A stretch of DNA of 64,000 nt from Pseudorhodoferax sp. Leaf274 (GCF_001422445.1 NZ_LMNA01000012.1:124001-188000); one strand, 5' to 3'. Positions 9,811 to 18,298 are shown, numbered from the stretch's first letter. Notes: generated by a model from the sequence alone, not told the origin. Translations and numbers: made by a program.

Positions 9811-10560
9811 TCAGTGGATCAACATGCCTCCGTTCACGTCCAGCGTCACGCCGGTCAGGTACTTGGCCAGGTCGCTGGCCAGGAAGACCACGCAGCCCGC
9901 CACGTCGGCCGGCTCGCCGATGCGGTTGAGCGGGATGCCGTCCAGGATGCCCTGCAGCTTCTCGGGCGGGATCAGGCCCTTGTTGATGTCGGTGGCGATC
10001 AGGCCCGGCGTCACGCAGTTCACGCGCACGTTGTCGCCGCCGTACTCGCGCGCCATGGCGCGGGCCAGGCCCAGCACGCCGGCCTTGGCAGCCGAGTAGT
10101 GCGGCCCGCCCAGGATGCCGCCGCCGCGCTGCGCGCTGACCGAGGAGATGCAGACGATGGCGCCCGATTTCTGCGCGCGCATCGCGGGCAGCACGGCCTG
10201 CGACATGTACAGCGTGCCGCGCAGGCTCACGTCGAGCACGGCGTCGTAGTCGGCGCCCGTGATGTCCAGCGTCTTGCGCGGCTGCGTGATGCCGGCGTTG
10301 TTGACCAGGATGTCGATGCGGCCCAGGGCCTGCACCACCTGCGCGGCGGCCGCCTCGCACGAGGCCTTGTCCGTCACATCGGCCACCAGGCCCAGGTGCT
10401 GCGGCCCCAGCCGCGCGGCGGCGCCAACCGGCTCGGCGCGTTCGAGGTCTAGCACGACGACGCGCGCGCCCTGTTCGGCCATCATGCGCGCGGTGGCGAA
10501 TCCCAGTCCGTTGAGTCCGGCGCCGCCGGTGATGACGGCGACTTTGTCCTTGAGCAGCAT
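9811..10560 (-). CDS. Short-chain dehydrogenase/reductase (SDR), first gene of the TRAP/transketolase operon
   Basis: This 249-residue NAD(P)-dependent oxidoreductase has the classical SDR layout: nucleotide-binding turn TGGAGLNGLG near residue 10, NNAG motif (VNNAGITQ), catalytic Ser in CISSVSAQ, and the YxxxK pair Tyr155/Lys159 (YSAAK). An Asp near the end of the second strand (VLDLERAE) suggests NAD+ preference. It is the first gene of the leftward operon, facing the lysR gene across 138 bases. It most likely oxidises the imported hydroxy-compound to a keto form that a transketolase can cleave; that role is inferred from operon membership. Confidence 0.9.
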   Translation of the reverse strand: MLLKDKVAVITGGAGLNGLGFATARMMAEQGARVVVLDLERAEPVGAAARLGPQHLGLVADVTDKASCEAAAAQVVQALGRIDILVNNAGITQPRKTLDITGADYDAVLDVSLRGTLYMSQAVLPAMRAQKSGAIVCISSVSAQRGGGILGGPHYSAAKAGVLGLARAMAREYGGDNVRVNCVTPGLIATDINKGLIPPEKLQGILDGIPLNRIGEPADVAGCVVFLASDLAKYLTGVTLDVNGGMLIH

Positions 10561-10647
10561 CTGCGAGGTCTCCTGTGGGTGGTCCGTGCCCGCAGGCTGC
10601 GGGCGCGGCCGGATGTTCGCGGCGGCCCTAGATGTACGGCAAGCGAT

Positions 10648-10659
10648 GGTTCATCAACC
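10648..10659. promoter_or_regulatory. Candidate LysR operator between lysR and SDR genes
   Basis: The divergent intergenic region contains GGTT-CATC-AACC, a short perfect inverted repeat immediately followed by a TAAGAT hexamer (10660-10665) that could be a -10 box reading toward lysR. LysR-type regulators usually bind such AT-leaning interrupted palindromes between their own gene and the target operon. The arms are only four bases, so this is a weak call based on position. Confidence 0.3.
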
Positions 10660-10698
10660 TAAGATGACCGACCTTCACGATAAGACCGGGTTTCTCCC

Positions 10699-11595
10699 AT
10701 GCGTGCCTTGCCCCCCATCACCACGCTGCAGGCCTTCGAGGCGGTGGCGCGCCGGCGCAGCTTCACGCTGGCCGCGGCCGAGCTGCACCTGACGGCCTCG
10801 GCCGTGAGCCACCAGGTCGCACGGCTGGAGGGGCAGCTGGGCCTGCGGCTGCTCGAGCGCAACGCGCACGGCGTGCGCCTGAGTGCGGCGGGCGAGCGCT
10901 ACCTGGAGCGCGTGGGCCAGGCCCTGAACGTGATCGCCACGGCCACCGACGACCTGCGCGAGGGCGTGGCCAACAGCCTGTACGTGCATTCCTCGCCCAG
11001 CATCGCCACGCTGTGGCTGATGCCGCGGCTGCCGGCCTTCGCCCAGGCCAACCCGGAGATCGCGATGAACCTGTCGGCCGCGCACATCCACAGCGACTTC
11101 GGCCTGGGCACGGTGGACCTGGACATCCGCTACGGCAAGCCGCAGTGGCCGGATCTCGTCATCGAGCCGCTGTTCGAGGAGCCCATCCTGCCGCTGGCCA
11201 GCCCGGCCTTCGTGCGCGCGCACTGGCTCAAGCGCATCGCCCAGCTGGCCGATGTGCCGCTGATCCAGAGCAATGTGAACGTGGTGCAGTGGAACGACTG
11301 GTTCGCCGCGCATTCGGACCTGCGCGCGCCCGAGCGCTTCAGCCTGCGCTTCGACCGCGCGCAGATGGCCATGGACGCGGCCGTGCTGGGCCTGGGCGTG
11401 GCGCTGGAGAGCGCGGTCATCGCGGCCGGCCACCTGGCAGAGCGCCGGCTGGTGCCGCTGTTCGGCCTGGAGAAGGCCGTACGCGTGAAGGCGCACTTCG
11501 TGGTCTATCCCGCGCGGCATGCGCGCCGGCCCGCGGTCGAGGCCTTCCTGGCCTGGGTGCACGCCGAGGCGGCGCGCACGGTGGCGCAGGGCTGA
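10699..11595 (+). CDS. LysR-family transcriptional regulator
   Basis: This 298-residue regulator has the N-terminal winged HTH (TTLQAFEAVARRRSFTLAAA, residues about 6-60) and a C-terminal substrate-binding domain. The sequence resembles the GcvA branch (SASAVSHQVARLE-type helix, HSDFGLGTVDLDIRYG). It is transcribed away from the SDR-TRAP-transketolase operon, which is the classical arrangement for a LysR activator with its target, so it likely senses the transported substrate or a pathway intermediate. The ATG at 10699 starts directly at the HTH. Its stop is one base from the convergent exonuclease III stop. Confidence 0.92.
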   Translation: MRALPPITTLQAFEAVARRRSFTLAAAELHLTASAVSHQVARLEGQLGLRLLERNAHGVRLSAAGERYLERVGQALNVIATATDDLREGVANSLYVHSSPSIATLWLMPRLPAFAQANPEIAMNLSAAHIHSDFGLGTVDLDIRYGKPQWPDLVIEPLFEEPILPLASPAFVRAHWLKRIAQLADVPLIQSNVNVVQWNDWFAAHSDLRAPERFSLRFDRAQMAMDAAVLGLGVALESAVIAAGHLAERRLVPLFGLEKAVRVKAHFVVYPARHARRPAVEAFLAWVHAEAARTVAQG

Positions 11596-11596
11596 C

Positions 11597-12379
11597 TCAG
11601 ATCTCCAGGGTCACCGGCGCGTGGTCGCTGGGCTTTTCCCATTTGCGCGGCACGCGGTCGATCGTGCAGGCCTTCACCTGCGGCTTTACCGCCGCGCTGA
11701 CGAGGATGTGGTCGATGCGCAGGCCGCGGTTCTTCTGGTAGCCCAGCATGCGGTAGTCCCACCAGCTGAAGCTCTTGGGTGGTTGCTCGAACATGCGGAA
11801 GCTGTCCGTCAGGCCCAGGTCCAGCAGCGCCTGGAAATGGGCGCGCTCCTGTTCGGAGTGGTGGATGGTGCCGGCCAGGCCCACCGGGTCGTAGGTGTCG
11901 CGGTCGTCGGGCGTGATGTTGAAGTCGCCCAGCAGCACCAGCTGCGGGTGCGCCGCCAGCTCGGCGCGCAGGTAGGCCTGCAGGCCGTTGAGCCAGTTCA
12001 TCTTGTAGACGAACTTGTCGGAGTCCAGCGCCTGGCCGTTGACGAAGTAGCCGTTGACCACGCGGATCGGGCCGCTCGGGCCGTCCACCGTGGCCGCGAT
12101 CACGCGGGCATGCTCGTCGTCGAAGCCGACGATGTTCTTGACCACCTCGCGCACCGGCGTGCGCGAGAGGATGGCCACGCCGTTGTAGGTCTTCTGGCCG
12201 AAGATGGCGGATTCGTAGCCCGCCTCGCGCAGAGCGTCCAGCGGAAACTTGTCGTCGGTCATCTTCAGTTCCTGCAGGCACAGCACGTCGACCGGGTTGG
12301 CGGCCAGCCAGGTCAGGACATGGTTCAGGCGGGCGGTCAGGGAGTTGACGTTCCAGGTGGCGATGCGCATGGTGTTCAC
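11597..12379 (-). CDS. xth: Exodeoxyribonuclease III
   Basis: This 260-residue Mg-dependent AP endonuclease/3'-5' exonuclease of base excision repair shows the family signatures: MRIATWNVNSLTARL at the start, LCLQELKMTD with the metal-binding Glu, NGYFVNG, LLGDFNITPDDRD with the catalytic Asp/Asn pair, and a C-terminal PSDHAPVTLEI with the catalytic Asp-His. All key residues are present and length is normal. It lies convergent to lysR and has no obvious operon partner. Confidence 0.95.
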   Translation of the reverse strand: MNTMRIATWNVNSLTARLNHVLTWLAANPVDVLCLQELKMTDDKFPLDALREAGYESAIFGQKTYNGVAILSRTPVREVVKNIVGFDDEHARVIAATVDGPSGPIRVVNGYFVNGQALDSDKFVYKMNWLNGLQAYLRAELAAHPQLVLLGDFNITPDDRDTYDPVGLAGTIHHSEQERAHFQALLDLGLTDSFRMFEQPPKSFSWWDYRMLGYQKNRGLRIDHILVSAAVKPQVKACTIDRVPRKWEKPSDHAPVTLEI

Positions 12380-12446
12380 AGGCGATGGAGGGTGAAGAGG
12401 AGGATTTCTGGGGGCATGGCTAGCCCGGATGCAGTCGTTGGCTGGA

Positions 12447-13538
12447 TCAGTGCCCGATGGCTACGGCAGCTGGTGCGGTCGTCATTGCCTGGGCCTGCAC
12501 GTTCTGCGCCGTTTCGAGGCGTGCCAACTGGGTCGCCATGGCCTGGCGCCATGCCGTGGATTGCACGTCTTCAGGATACGCGCGCAGGGCCCGCACCGCG
12601 TGCGGTGGCATGCCAAAGCGCTTCTTGAACGCACGGCTGAACGAGGTCGGATGGGCGAAGCCCACCGCATGCGCCAGCTGCTTGAGCCGCGGGTGCGCGG
12701 GATGGGGCGCGGTGATGGCCTGGAGCGCCCGGTTCAGCCGGCGATCCAGGATGTAGGCGGCCACGCCCCCCAGCGGCTCGAAGAGCCGGTACAGGGTAGC
12801 CCGTGACAGGCCGAAGGCGCGCGCCAGATCGTCCGGACCCAGATCGACGCGGGCCAGCTGGTCTTCGATGAAGTTCGTCATGTCGGTCAGCGAGGCCAGG
12901 CCCGCATGCGCGGTCGGGCTGCCGCAGGGGCGCTTGGCATGCTGCAACCCGCCGGCGACCAGCTGGACCATGGCGTCGCTGAAGGAAGGCGATTCGGCGG
13001 TCGTGATCCGGGGCGCCAGTGCGTGGCAGGTGCGCATCTGCGCCAGCAGCATGTCGCGCAGGGCACCTTGGCGCAGCACGGTGCCATGGATGTCGGCCAC
13101 CGAGGGCAGCAGTTCGGCAAGCCGGCGCCGTGCGACGTGCAGCGAGATGTTGTCGACCCGGTCGGTCTGGATGTTGAACGGCCGCGTCAGGTCGAAGAAG
13201 GCGATCTCCTCGGCTGCGACCATGCGCACGCTGCCGTCGACCTCGCAGCGGAACGACCCGCTGAGGTAGGTCAGCACCAGGATGTCGTCGATGCCGGATC
13301 TGGCGATCGTTCGGTGGTCGCGCTCGAACCGCGCCCCGGCGCCGACCGCGCGCGACAGCAGCACGTCGGGCAGGCAGGTGATGGACGCATGGGCGAAGAA
13401 CGGCTCCTCGGCCCGCACACGCACCAGATCGAACATCGGATGCACCAGGATCCGGAAGTTCTCGAAGCTGTCCGGCGCCTCTGCGGACAACGCGATCTCC
13501 TGGCGCTGGACTCTGGTCGGTGCGGCGGGGTGGGTCAT
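12447..13538 (-). CDS. AraC-family transcriptional regulator
   Basis: This 363-residue regulator has an N-terminal sensing domain of the AraC_binding_2 type (about 30-200) and a C-terminal double HTH (about 245-330) with DDLARAFGLSRATLYRLFEP and LKQLAHAVGFAHPTSFSRAF followed by KKRFGMPPHAVR. The frame is open far upstream, but the ATG at 13538 gives the usual length. It is divergent from the unknown NTase-like/repeat module, with 196 bases between the starts, so it may regulate that module; this is inference. A Pro/Ala-rich tail of about 40 residues follows the HTH. Confidence 0.88.
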   Translation of the reverse strand: MTHPAAPTRVQRQEIALSAEAPDSFENFRILVHPMFDLVRVRAEEPFFAHASITCLPDVLLSRAVGAGARFERDHRTIARSGIDDILVLTYLSGSFRCEVDGSVRMVAAEEIAFFDLTRPFNIQTDRVDNISLHVARRRLAELLPSVADIHGTVLRQGALRDMLLAQMRTCHALAPRITTAESPSFSDAMVQLVAGGLQHAKRPCGSPTAHAGLASLTDMTNFIEDQLARVDLGPDDLARAFGLSRATLYRLFEPLGGVAAYILDRRLNRALQAITAPHPAHPRLKQLAHAVGFAHPTSFSRAFKKRFGMPPHAVRALRAYPEDVQSTAWRQAMATQLARLETAQNVQAQAMTTAPAAVAIGH

Positions 13539-13581
13539 GCGCAGCGATTCTGCCAACACGCCCGGGGCGGCGCATACCCCA

Positions 13582-13599
13582 TGTCTTGATTTCTTGACA
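13582..13599. promoter_or_regulatory. Imperfect palindrome TGTC-N10-GACA in the AraC/module intergenic region
   Basis: The 196-base intergenic region between the araC-type gene and the NTase-like gene is high-GC except for this stretch, TGTCTTGATTTCTTGACA, whose outer four bases are perfectly inverted. The right end also forms TTGACA, a consensus -35 hexamer for rightward transcription, but no good -10 box lies at the right distance. It is a candidate operator for the AraC-type regulator or an activator-dependent promoter element. Confidence 0.3.
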
Positions 13600-13734
13600 C
13601 AGGGTCTCATCGCGTAGCGGACGGTGCACTGCTGCGGCATGCTGCCGACCTCCCGGCGCGGAGGGCCTCCTGCGCCGTACCGCCCGGGGGCACCGACATC
13701 CCTGCCCTGGCCCCACAACAGCCCAATATCTGCC

Positions 13735-16158
13735 ATGCCTGAAGAAACATCCCCCATCGCCCAATGGTGCCGCGAGGCGCGAGAAATCCTGGGCCACAGG
13801 AAGACGGCGCGCGCGAGCCTGGTCTCCAGCGAGGATTCGGGAGAACCGCCGGACGACGACACGCCCGAACTGCTCCGCAAGCTTGGAGGCTTCTCCAGCT
13901 TCGCCACGCAGGTCGCGTCTTTCCAGGAGCGCCACGCCGACCTGGTGCGCCAGTTCCGTCTGGCGCAGCCCGGTTCGCAGAAGAGCCGCTTGGGCGCCGC
14001 GCTGCAAGAGCTGAACCAGGCGGTCAGGGCCGCACTGGACGAAGCGCCGAAGCGCAATGCCGCCGCGCGCTGGCCGGGTGAGGTCGAAGGCGCCCGCACC
14101 AGGAAGCCGCGCGACGGACTGCACCACGTCGATCGCATCCTGCGCGAGATCAAGAGCTTTCGCGGCGGCGACGACCAGGCCTGGGAATCACAGCTCGACG
14201 TGTTCGCGCAACAGGCGGATGCGATGCGCCTGGCCGTGATCGAGGGCGCCAAGGCGTTCAAGCGCCAGGCGTTGGCGCAATGCGTGGCCGTCCGGACCGA
14301 GGCGTCCGGCGGCAAGCTGGCCGGCGGCAAACTGGCGACGACGATCCGCGGACTGCGCGAACGCATGGCTGCGCTGAAGGACGAGTGCCAGGCCTGCGGG
14401 CTCGACGTGTCGGACATCGAAGCCACGGTCGATGTCGACGTGCTGGAGCGACTCTACGAGGCAGGCTTTCCGCAGCGCACCGAGGGGGCCACGCCGCGCG
14501 AGGTCAAGGCCACCGAGGGCAAGGCGCCGGAGCTGGTCGACGGGCAAGGCACGCTGGACTTCCTCAATTCCGAGCGCGTCGGCAAGAACTGGTTCACGCT
14601 CAAGAAGCTGTTCAAGGCGGGCGAAGTCGACGAGGCGCAGATGAAGCAGGCCTGGGCGCTGCGGCAGAAGATCGTGGACGACTACATGGCCAATCCCGTG
14701 ACCGAGACCTACAAGCTGGTCAAGGGCAAGACCTGGATGGCGCCGGGCTCGACCAACCTGGAGTCGGACATCGACGTCACCATCCTGGACCACCACTGGT
14801 CTGGCGGCAAGGACGACGAGCAGCGCAAGATCCTGAAGACCGACGCCGCGATCGTGAAGGAGTTCAACGACTGGTTCCTGGCCAAGTACGGCGCCCAGCC
14901 CGGCATCATGTTCGACGTGAACCTCTATGCCAGCGCCAAGCCGCGCAGGCCGCTGCCGCCGGTGGACAAGCAGTCGCCGGTCGAGAAGGCCATGACCAGC
15001 ATGACCAACGCCGGCCAGGATGTCGGCGCGCTGATGAAGATGCGGCGGTTCATGGATTGGGAGGAGTTCATGGACTACCAGGAGACGGTGCTCGAGCAGA
15101 TGCGCGAGGCCGGTGCCAGCGACACGGACATCGACACGACGCGTGCCCAGTTCGAGGAGGCCGATGGCAAGTTCCAGCTGTCGATCCGGTCGGGCCTCGA
15201 CAAGCTGGTCGCGCTGCTCGAACCCAAGAGCGACCGCACGGACGAGCAGACCAAGGCGTTGAAGATCGTCCACACGGCGCTGGAACAGTGCAAGACGCTG
15301 TCGGAAGTCGAAGGCCAGCAGCTGATCCTGCAGACGTCGCGCGAGATCGAGCACATGCAGGACGTCGCCATGTGGGTCAACAACGAGCTGTACACCCAGG
15401 GCATCGCCGAAGTCCGCCAGCTGGAGCTGGAGGTCGACGCCTTGAAGAAGAAGATCGAGGAGGGCGGTCTCGGCCCCGGCTCGCCCGAGGCCACCGAGAT
15501 GGCGGGCAAGGTGACGCGCCTGAAGACCCTGTCGACCGACACCGTCTTCTATGCCAACGAGGCCTACCACAGCGAAGGGCCGTTCGCCCACATCGTCGAT
15601 GCCACGCAGGCGGTCAAGGGATCGCTGGAGGCACAGCTCGGCTCCCCGCCGAGCCCCCAGCAGATCGCCGAGGAAACCAATAGGCGCCTGGAAGCCCTGT
15701 CGGTCCACCTGTGCCTGCAGTCGTTCAACGAGCAGGCCGGCGACATGCTCAAGGACCTCGGCCACTACCTGGACGAGCCCAATCCCGGCATCGGCTTCTA
15801 CCGGGCGTCCAAGTACCTGGTCCGCTTGATGGACGCGCTGGCGCTGCTGATACGCAAGGGTGTGAAGGTCGAGGGCCTCGATCCGGACCACATCGCGCAG
15901 CAGGTCAAGAGCACGCTGCTGGCGGCCCGCAAGGGCGAGATCAAGTTCGAGGGCATCACCGACACGACCGCGGAGGAACGCGAGATCCAGGCCTACGCGA
16001 TCGAGCAGATGCAACGCATCCTGGGCGTGCGCACGCTCGGCGCGCTGGGCGCGTGGGTCAAGAAGACCAGCGCCCAGGTCAATGCCCTGGCCCGCAAGGA
16101 AATCGCCAAGGAAATGCGCGCGGCCAAGGAACTCGAGACGGCTTACTTCACGGCATGA
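13735..16158 (+). CDS. Large protein with nucleotidyltransferase-like GS...DxD signature, unknown function
   Basis: This 807-residue protein is not one I can name. Its centre contains APGSTNLESDIDVTI (Gly338, Ser339, Asp345, Asp347) and a later Asp394 in MFDVNLY, which together match the metal-binding pattern of polymerase-beta-type nucleotidyltransferases, though the GS-to-DxD spacing is unusually short. The N-terminal third and everything after about residue 420 are charged, helical and coiled-coil-like, including a Glu/Lys-rich stretch near 560-590. There is no signal peptide or membrane segment. The ATG at 13735 (MPEETSPIAQ) is chosen over an upstream Met at 13624 because composition becomes protein-like only there. 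The repeat-protein gene follows by 49 bases. Enzymatic activity is inferred from the motif only. Confidence 0.75.
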   Translation: MPEETSPIAQWCREAREILGHRKTARASLVSSEDSGEPPDDDTPELLRKLGGFSSFATQVASFQERHADLVRQFRLAQPGSQKSRLGAALQELNQAVRAALDEAPKRNAAARWPGEVEGARTRKPRDGLHHVDRILREIKSFRGGDDQAWESQLDVFAQQADAMRLAVIEGAKAFKRQALAQCVAVRTEASGGKLAGGKLATTIRGLRERMAALKDECQACGLDVSDIEATVDVDVLERLYEAGFPQRTEGATPREVKATEGKAPELVDGQGTLDFLNSERVGKNWFTLKKLFKAGEVDEAQMKQAWALRQKIVDDYMANPVTETYKLVKGKTWMAPGSTNLESDIDVTILDHHWSGGKDDEQRKILKTDAAIVKEFNDWFLAKYGAQPGIMFDVNLYASAKPRRPLPPVDKQSPVEKAMTSMTNAGQDVGALMKMRRFMDWEEFMDYQETVLEQMREAGASDTDIDTTRAQFEEADGKFQLSIRSGLDKLVALLEPKSDRTDEQTKALKIVHTALEQCKTLSEVEGQQLILQTSREIEHMQDVAMWVNNELYTQGIAEVRQLELEVDALKKKIEEGGLGPGSPEATEMAGKVTRLKTLSTDTVFYANEAYHSEGPFAHIVDATQAVKGSLEAQLGSPPSPQQIAEETNRRLEALSVHLCLQSFNEQAGDMLKDLGHYLDEPNPGIGFYRASKYLVRLMDALALLIRKGVKVEGLDPDHIAQQVKSTLLAARKGEIKFEGITDTTAEEREIQAYAIEQMQRILGVRTLGALGAWVKKTSAQVNALARKEIAKEMRAAKELETAYFTA

Positions 16159-16207
16159 CGCACCCGAGCCCGCAACTGAACGCATCACCAGAAACTGGAA
16201 ACCGACC

Positions 16208-18028
16208 ATGAGCGACAAGAACCTCACAGAGCTGGAGTGGAAGAAGTTCTCCAAAGGCAAGGGCTACAAGGACGCTGCCTTCGTCAAGGCCTTGGCGGCG
16301 CTGGAGAGCGGCAAGACGCCGCAGGCCAAGCTGGACGCGCTGGCCGAGATCGACAAGCAGGCCGCCGTGCTGCGCAAGGCCGCCAGGAACGACGAGGCGC
16401 TGGGCCGCTACCTGGACGGCGCCGAGCAGGCGAGCGACAAGGAGCGCAAGCTGCAGGAAATGCAGGCCCGCAAGGCTGCGCAGGCCGCACCGGCTGCGGC
16501 GGCGGATGACGAAGAGGAAACGCCCGCGCTGCTGACGACGAAGATGATCCCGCTGCTGCGCCAGGTGAAGAAGGGCGAACCGATGCAGGTGCTGGTGGCG
16601 AACACCGGCAAGGAGGCGGCGGTGTTGCTGAGCAGGCGCGCGATCTCGCCCTCCAAGCGCAAGCTGCTGACGAACTACCTGGGTGTGGGCGGCACGGTGA
16701 AGTTCGCGTCCGGCGAGGCGATCTGGGAAGAGAACGCCGTGACCTTCGTGCTGCAGACGCAGGCGGCGGGCATGGCCAAGAAGCTGAAGGCTGCGCTGCT
16801 CAAGCAGACCGAGCAGCGGACCAAGGTCCGGGTGCGCGGCGAGGACCCGAGCGACATCGACGACGACGGCGAGCCGCCCGAACAGGAATCCGGCGAGAGC
16901 GAACGCCAGGAAGATTCCGGCGCCACGCTGGCAGGCGACGAGGCGGCGGCTTTCAACGCGCGGCTGGCGGCGCTGATGCCCAGCGTCAAGGAGATGCTCA
17001 CGGCCGGCGGGCCCGGCGCCGACGCCGTCAAGCACAAGGTCAACGAGGCCGGTGTGTCGGCGCGCCAGAAGGAATATGGCGCTGCCAACATGCTGCTGGA
17101 CGAGGCGCAGGCGCTGATGTCGGCCGGCCGCGCCGGCAGCGATGGCCTGTCCGCCCCTGCGGCTGGCAATCCCTCCGCCGCGTTCAACGCACGCCTGGCT
17201 GCACTGGTTCCGCGGGTCAAGGAGGTGGTCGCTGCCGCCGGTGCGAATGCCGCATCGGTCAAGCTGAAGGTGAGCGAGGCCGGCGTCGCCGCCCGCAAGC
17301 AGGCATTCGCTGCGGCCAACGCGTTGCTCGACGAGGTGCAGGTGCTGCTCGACCAGGCTGCCGCCACAGGCGCTGCCCATGTGCAGCGTGGCGCCACCGA
17401 AGCCGCCGACGGCGGCGGGCCGCCGCAGGAGCCGGCCCAGGCCCAGTACCAGCAGCGCCTGAGCGCCATCGAGCCCCGCTACCAGGCCGCGCTGGGCGAT
17501 CGCCCGGCCGAGGCAGCGCGCCTGCGCGCGGTGTTCGGCTATGCCGGCGAGCAGGCCGCCGGCGGCGCGTACGCCAAGGCGCTGGAAGCCCTGCGCCGGC
17601 TCGAAGGCATGCTGGACACCGCCACGCCCGCGCAGGACAGCGGCAGCCTGGCCGGCTACCGCAGCACCCTCCTGGCATGCCGCGCTGCGGTTGCCGAGGT
17701 GAACGCCAGGATCGCCCGGCTGAAGGCGGCGATCTCTGGCCAGGCGCCCCACGACACCGAGCTCGCCGACGAACTGGCCGGCACGCTCGGCCAGTTCAAC
17801 GAGGAACTTCTAGCCTTCGTCGAGGCGGCGATCGCGGGTTCAGAGGGCGAGGCCCCGCCCGCCGCGCAGGCGCTGAAGGCGCAGGTCGTCGGCTTCATCG
17901 CCCAGGTGGCGGCCGACCCGCTGATCCAGCACGTGGACCGCAATCCGTACGGTGTGGCGATGGAGATCGGCAAGACGCTCGGGCAAAGGCTCGAAAGCAT
18001 CCGTGACGCCGTGCCGGAGCCCGCGTGA
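16208..18028 (+). CDS. Three-repeat helical protein, partner of the NTase-like protein
   Basis: This 606-residue protein of unknown function begins with a helical segment (1-100), a compact domain at about 108-215 that starts LTTKMIPLLRQVKKGEPMQV and contains LLSRRAISPSKRKLLTNYLG, an acidic linker at about 215-245 (RGEDPSDIDDDGEPP), and then repeats. Two near-identical units begin AAFNARLAALMPSVKEM (Phe249) and AAFNARLAALVPRVKEV (Phe326), and a more diverged third begins AQYQQRLSAIEPRYQAA (Tyr414). Each unit is about 60 residues and predicted to be a helical hairpin ending in ANxLLDE. No signal peptide or membrane segment is seen. The start at 16208 is chosen 49 bases after the upstream stop; the pair forms an operon. 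It could be a scaffold or substrate of its neighbour. Confidence 0.75.
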   Translation: MSDKNLTELEWKKFSKGKGYKDAAFVKALAALESGKTPQAKLDALAEIDKQAAVLRKAARNDEALGRYLDGAEQASDKERKLQEMQARKAAQAAPAAAADDEEETPALLTTKMIPLLRQVKKGEPMQVLVANTGKEAAVLLSRRAISPSKRKLLTNYLGVGGTVKFASGEAIWEENAVTFVLQTQAAGMAKKLKAALLKQTEQRTKVRVRGEDPSDIDDDGEPPEQESGESERQEDSGATLAGDEAAAFNARLAALMPSVKEMLTAGGPGADAVKHKVNEAGVSARQKEYGAANMLLDEAQALMSAGRAGSDGLSAPAAGNPSAAFNARLAALVPRVKEVVAAAGANAASVKLKVSEAGVAARKQAFAAANALLDEVQVLLDQAAATGAAHVQRGATEAADGGGPPQEPAQAQYQQRLSAIEPRYQAALGDRPAEAARLRAVFGYAGEQAAGGAYAKALEALRRLEGMLDTATPAQDSGSLAGYRSTLLACRAAVAEVNARIARLKAAISGQAPHDTELADELAGTLGQFNEELLAFVEAAIAGSEGEAPPAAQALKAQVVGFIAQVAADPLIQHVDRNPYGVAMEIGKTLGQRLESIRDAVPEPA

Positions 18029-18298
18029 ACTGCGGATGGCCGGCCGCACGGTGCCCGCGGCTGCGCCGGCAGATGGAGTGCCGGCCACCAGCAGCACCCT
18101 GCCTGCGCGCCCTGGGCGGGCGCATCGAGCAGCCGCCTTCCAGCGCGCGTTCGATGTCCTCCGTCTGGCCCCTGATGCAGCGTCCGCAGGCGAGCAGTTG
18201 GTCCTTCTGGCGGCGTGGGTGTGACATGGACGCGCGCGGGTCAATATAGTGGACGGGCCATACGAGCCAGGCCGGCTCCAGCCGACCAGGAATGCACC
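18029..18298. other. 270-base gap with only doubtful small ORFs
   Basis: Between the repeat-protein gene and the phosphodiesterase gene there is no clear gene. A GTG at 18025 overlapping the upstream stop opens a 74-residue frame to 18249 that is Arg/Pro/Cys-rich. On the minus strand a 110-residue frame (17895-18227) starts MSHPRRQKDQLLACGRC and looks protein-like for its first 35 residues, then becomes Arg-rich and runs antisense into the repeat-protein gene. Neither has a convincing ribosome binding site, so neither is called. Confidence 0.5.

Noticed and set aside
13539-14426. Long upstream extension of the AraC regulator frame (659 residues in total)
   Set aside because: The extension is Ser/Arg-rich antisense sequence of the divergent gene; the ATG at 13538 gives the usual family length.
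14188-16260. A 690-residue open frame on the minus strand through the NTase-like gene
   Set aside because: Its translation is His/Arg/Gln/Leu-rich without a domain, typical of the antisense frame of a high-GC gene; the plus-strand gene has clear motif content.
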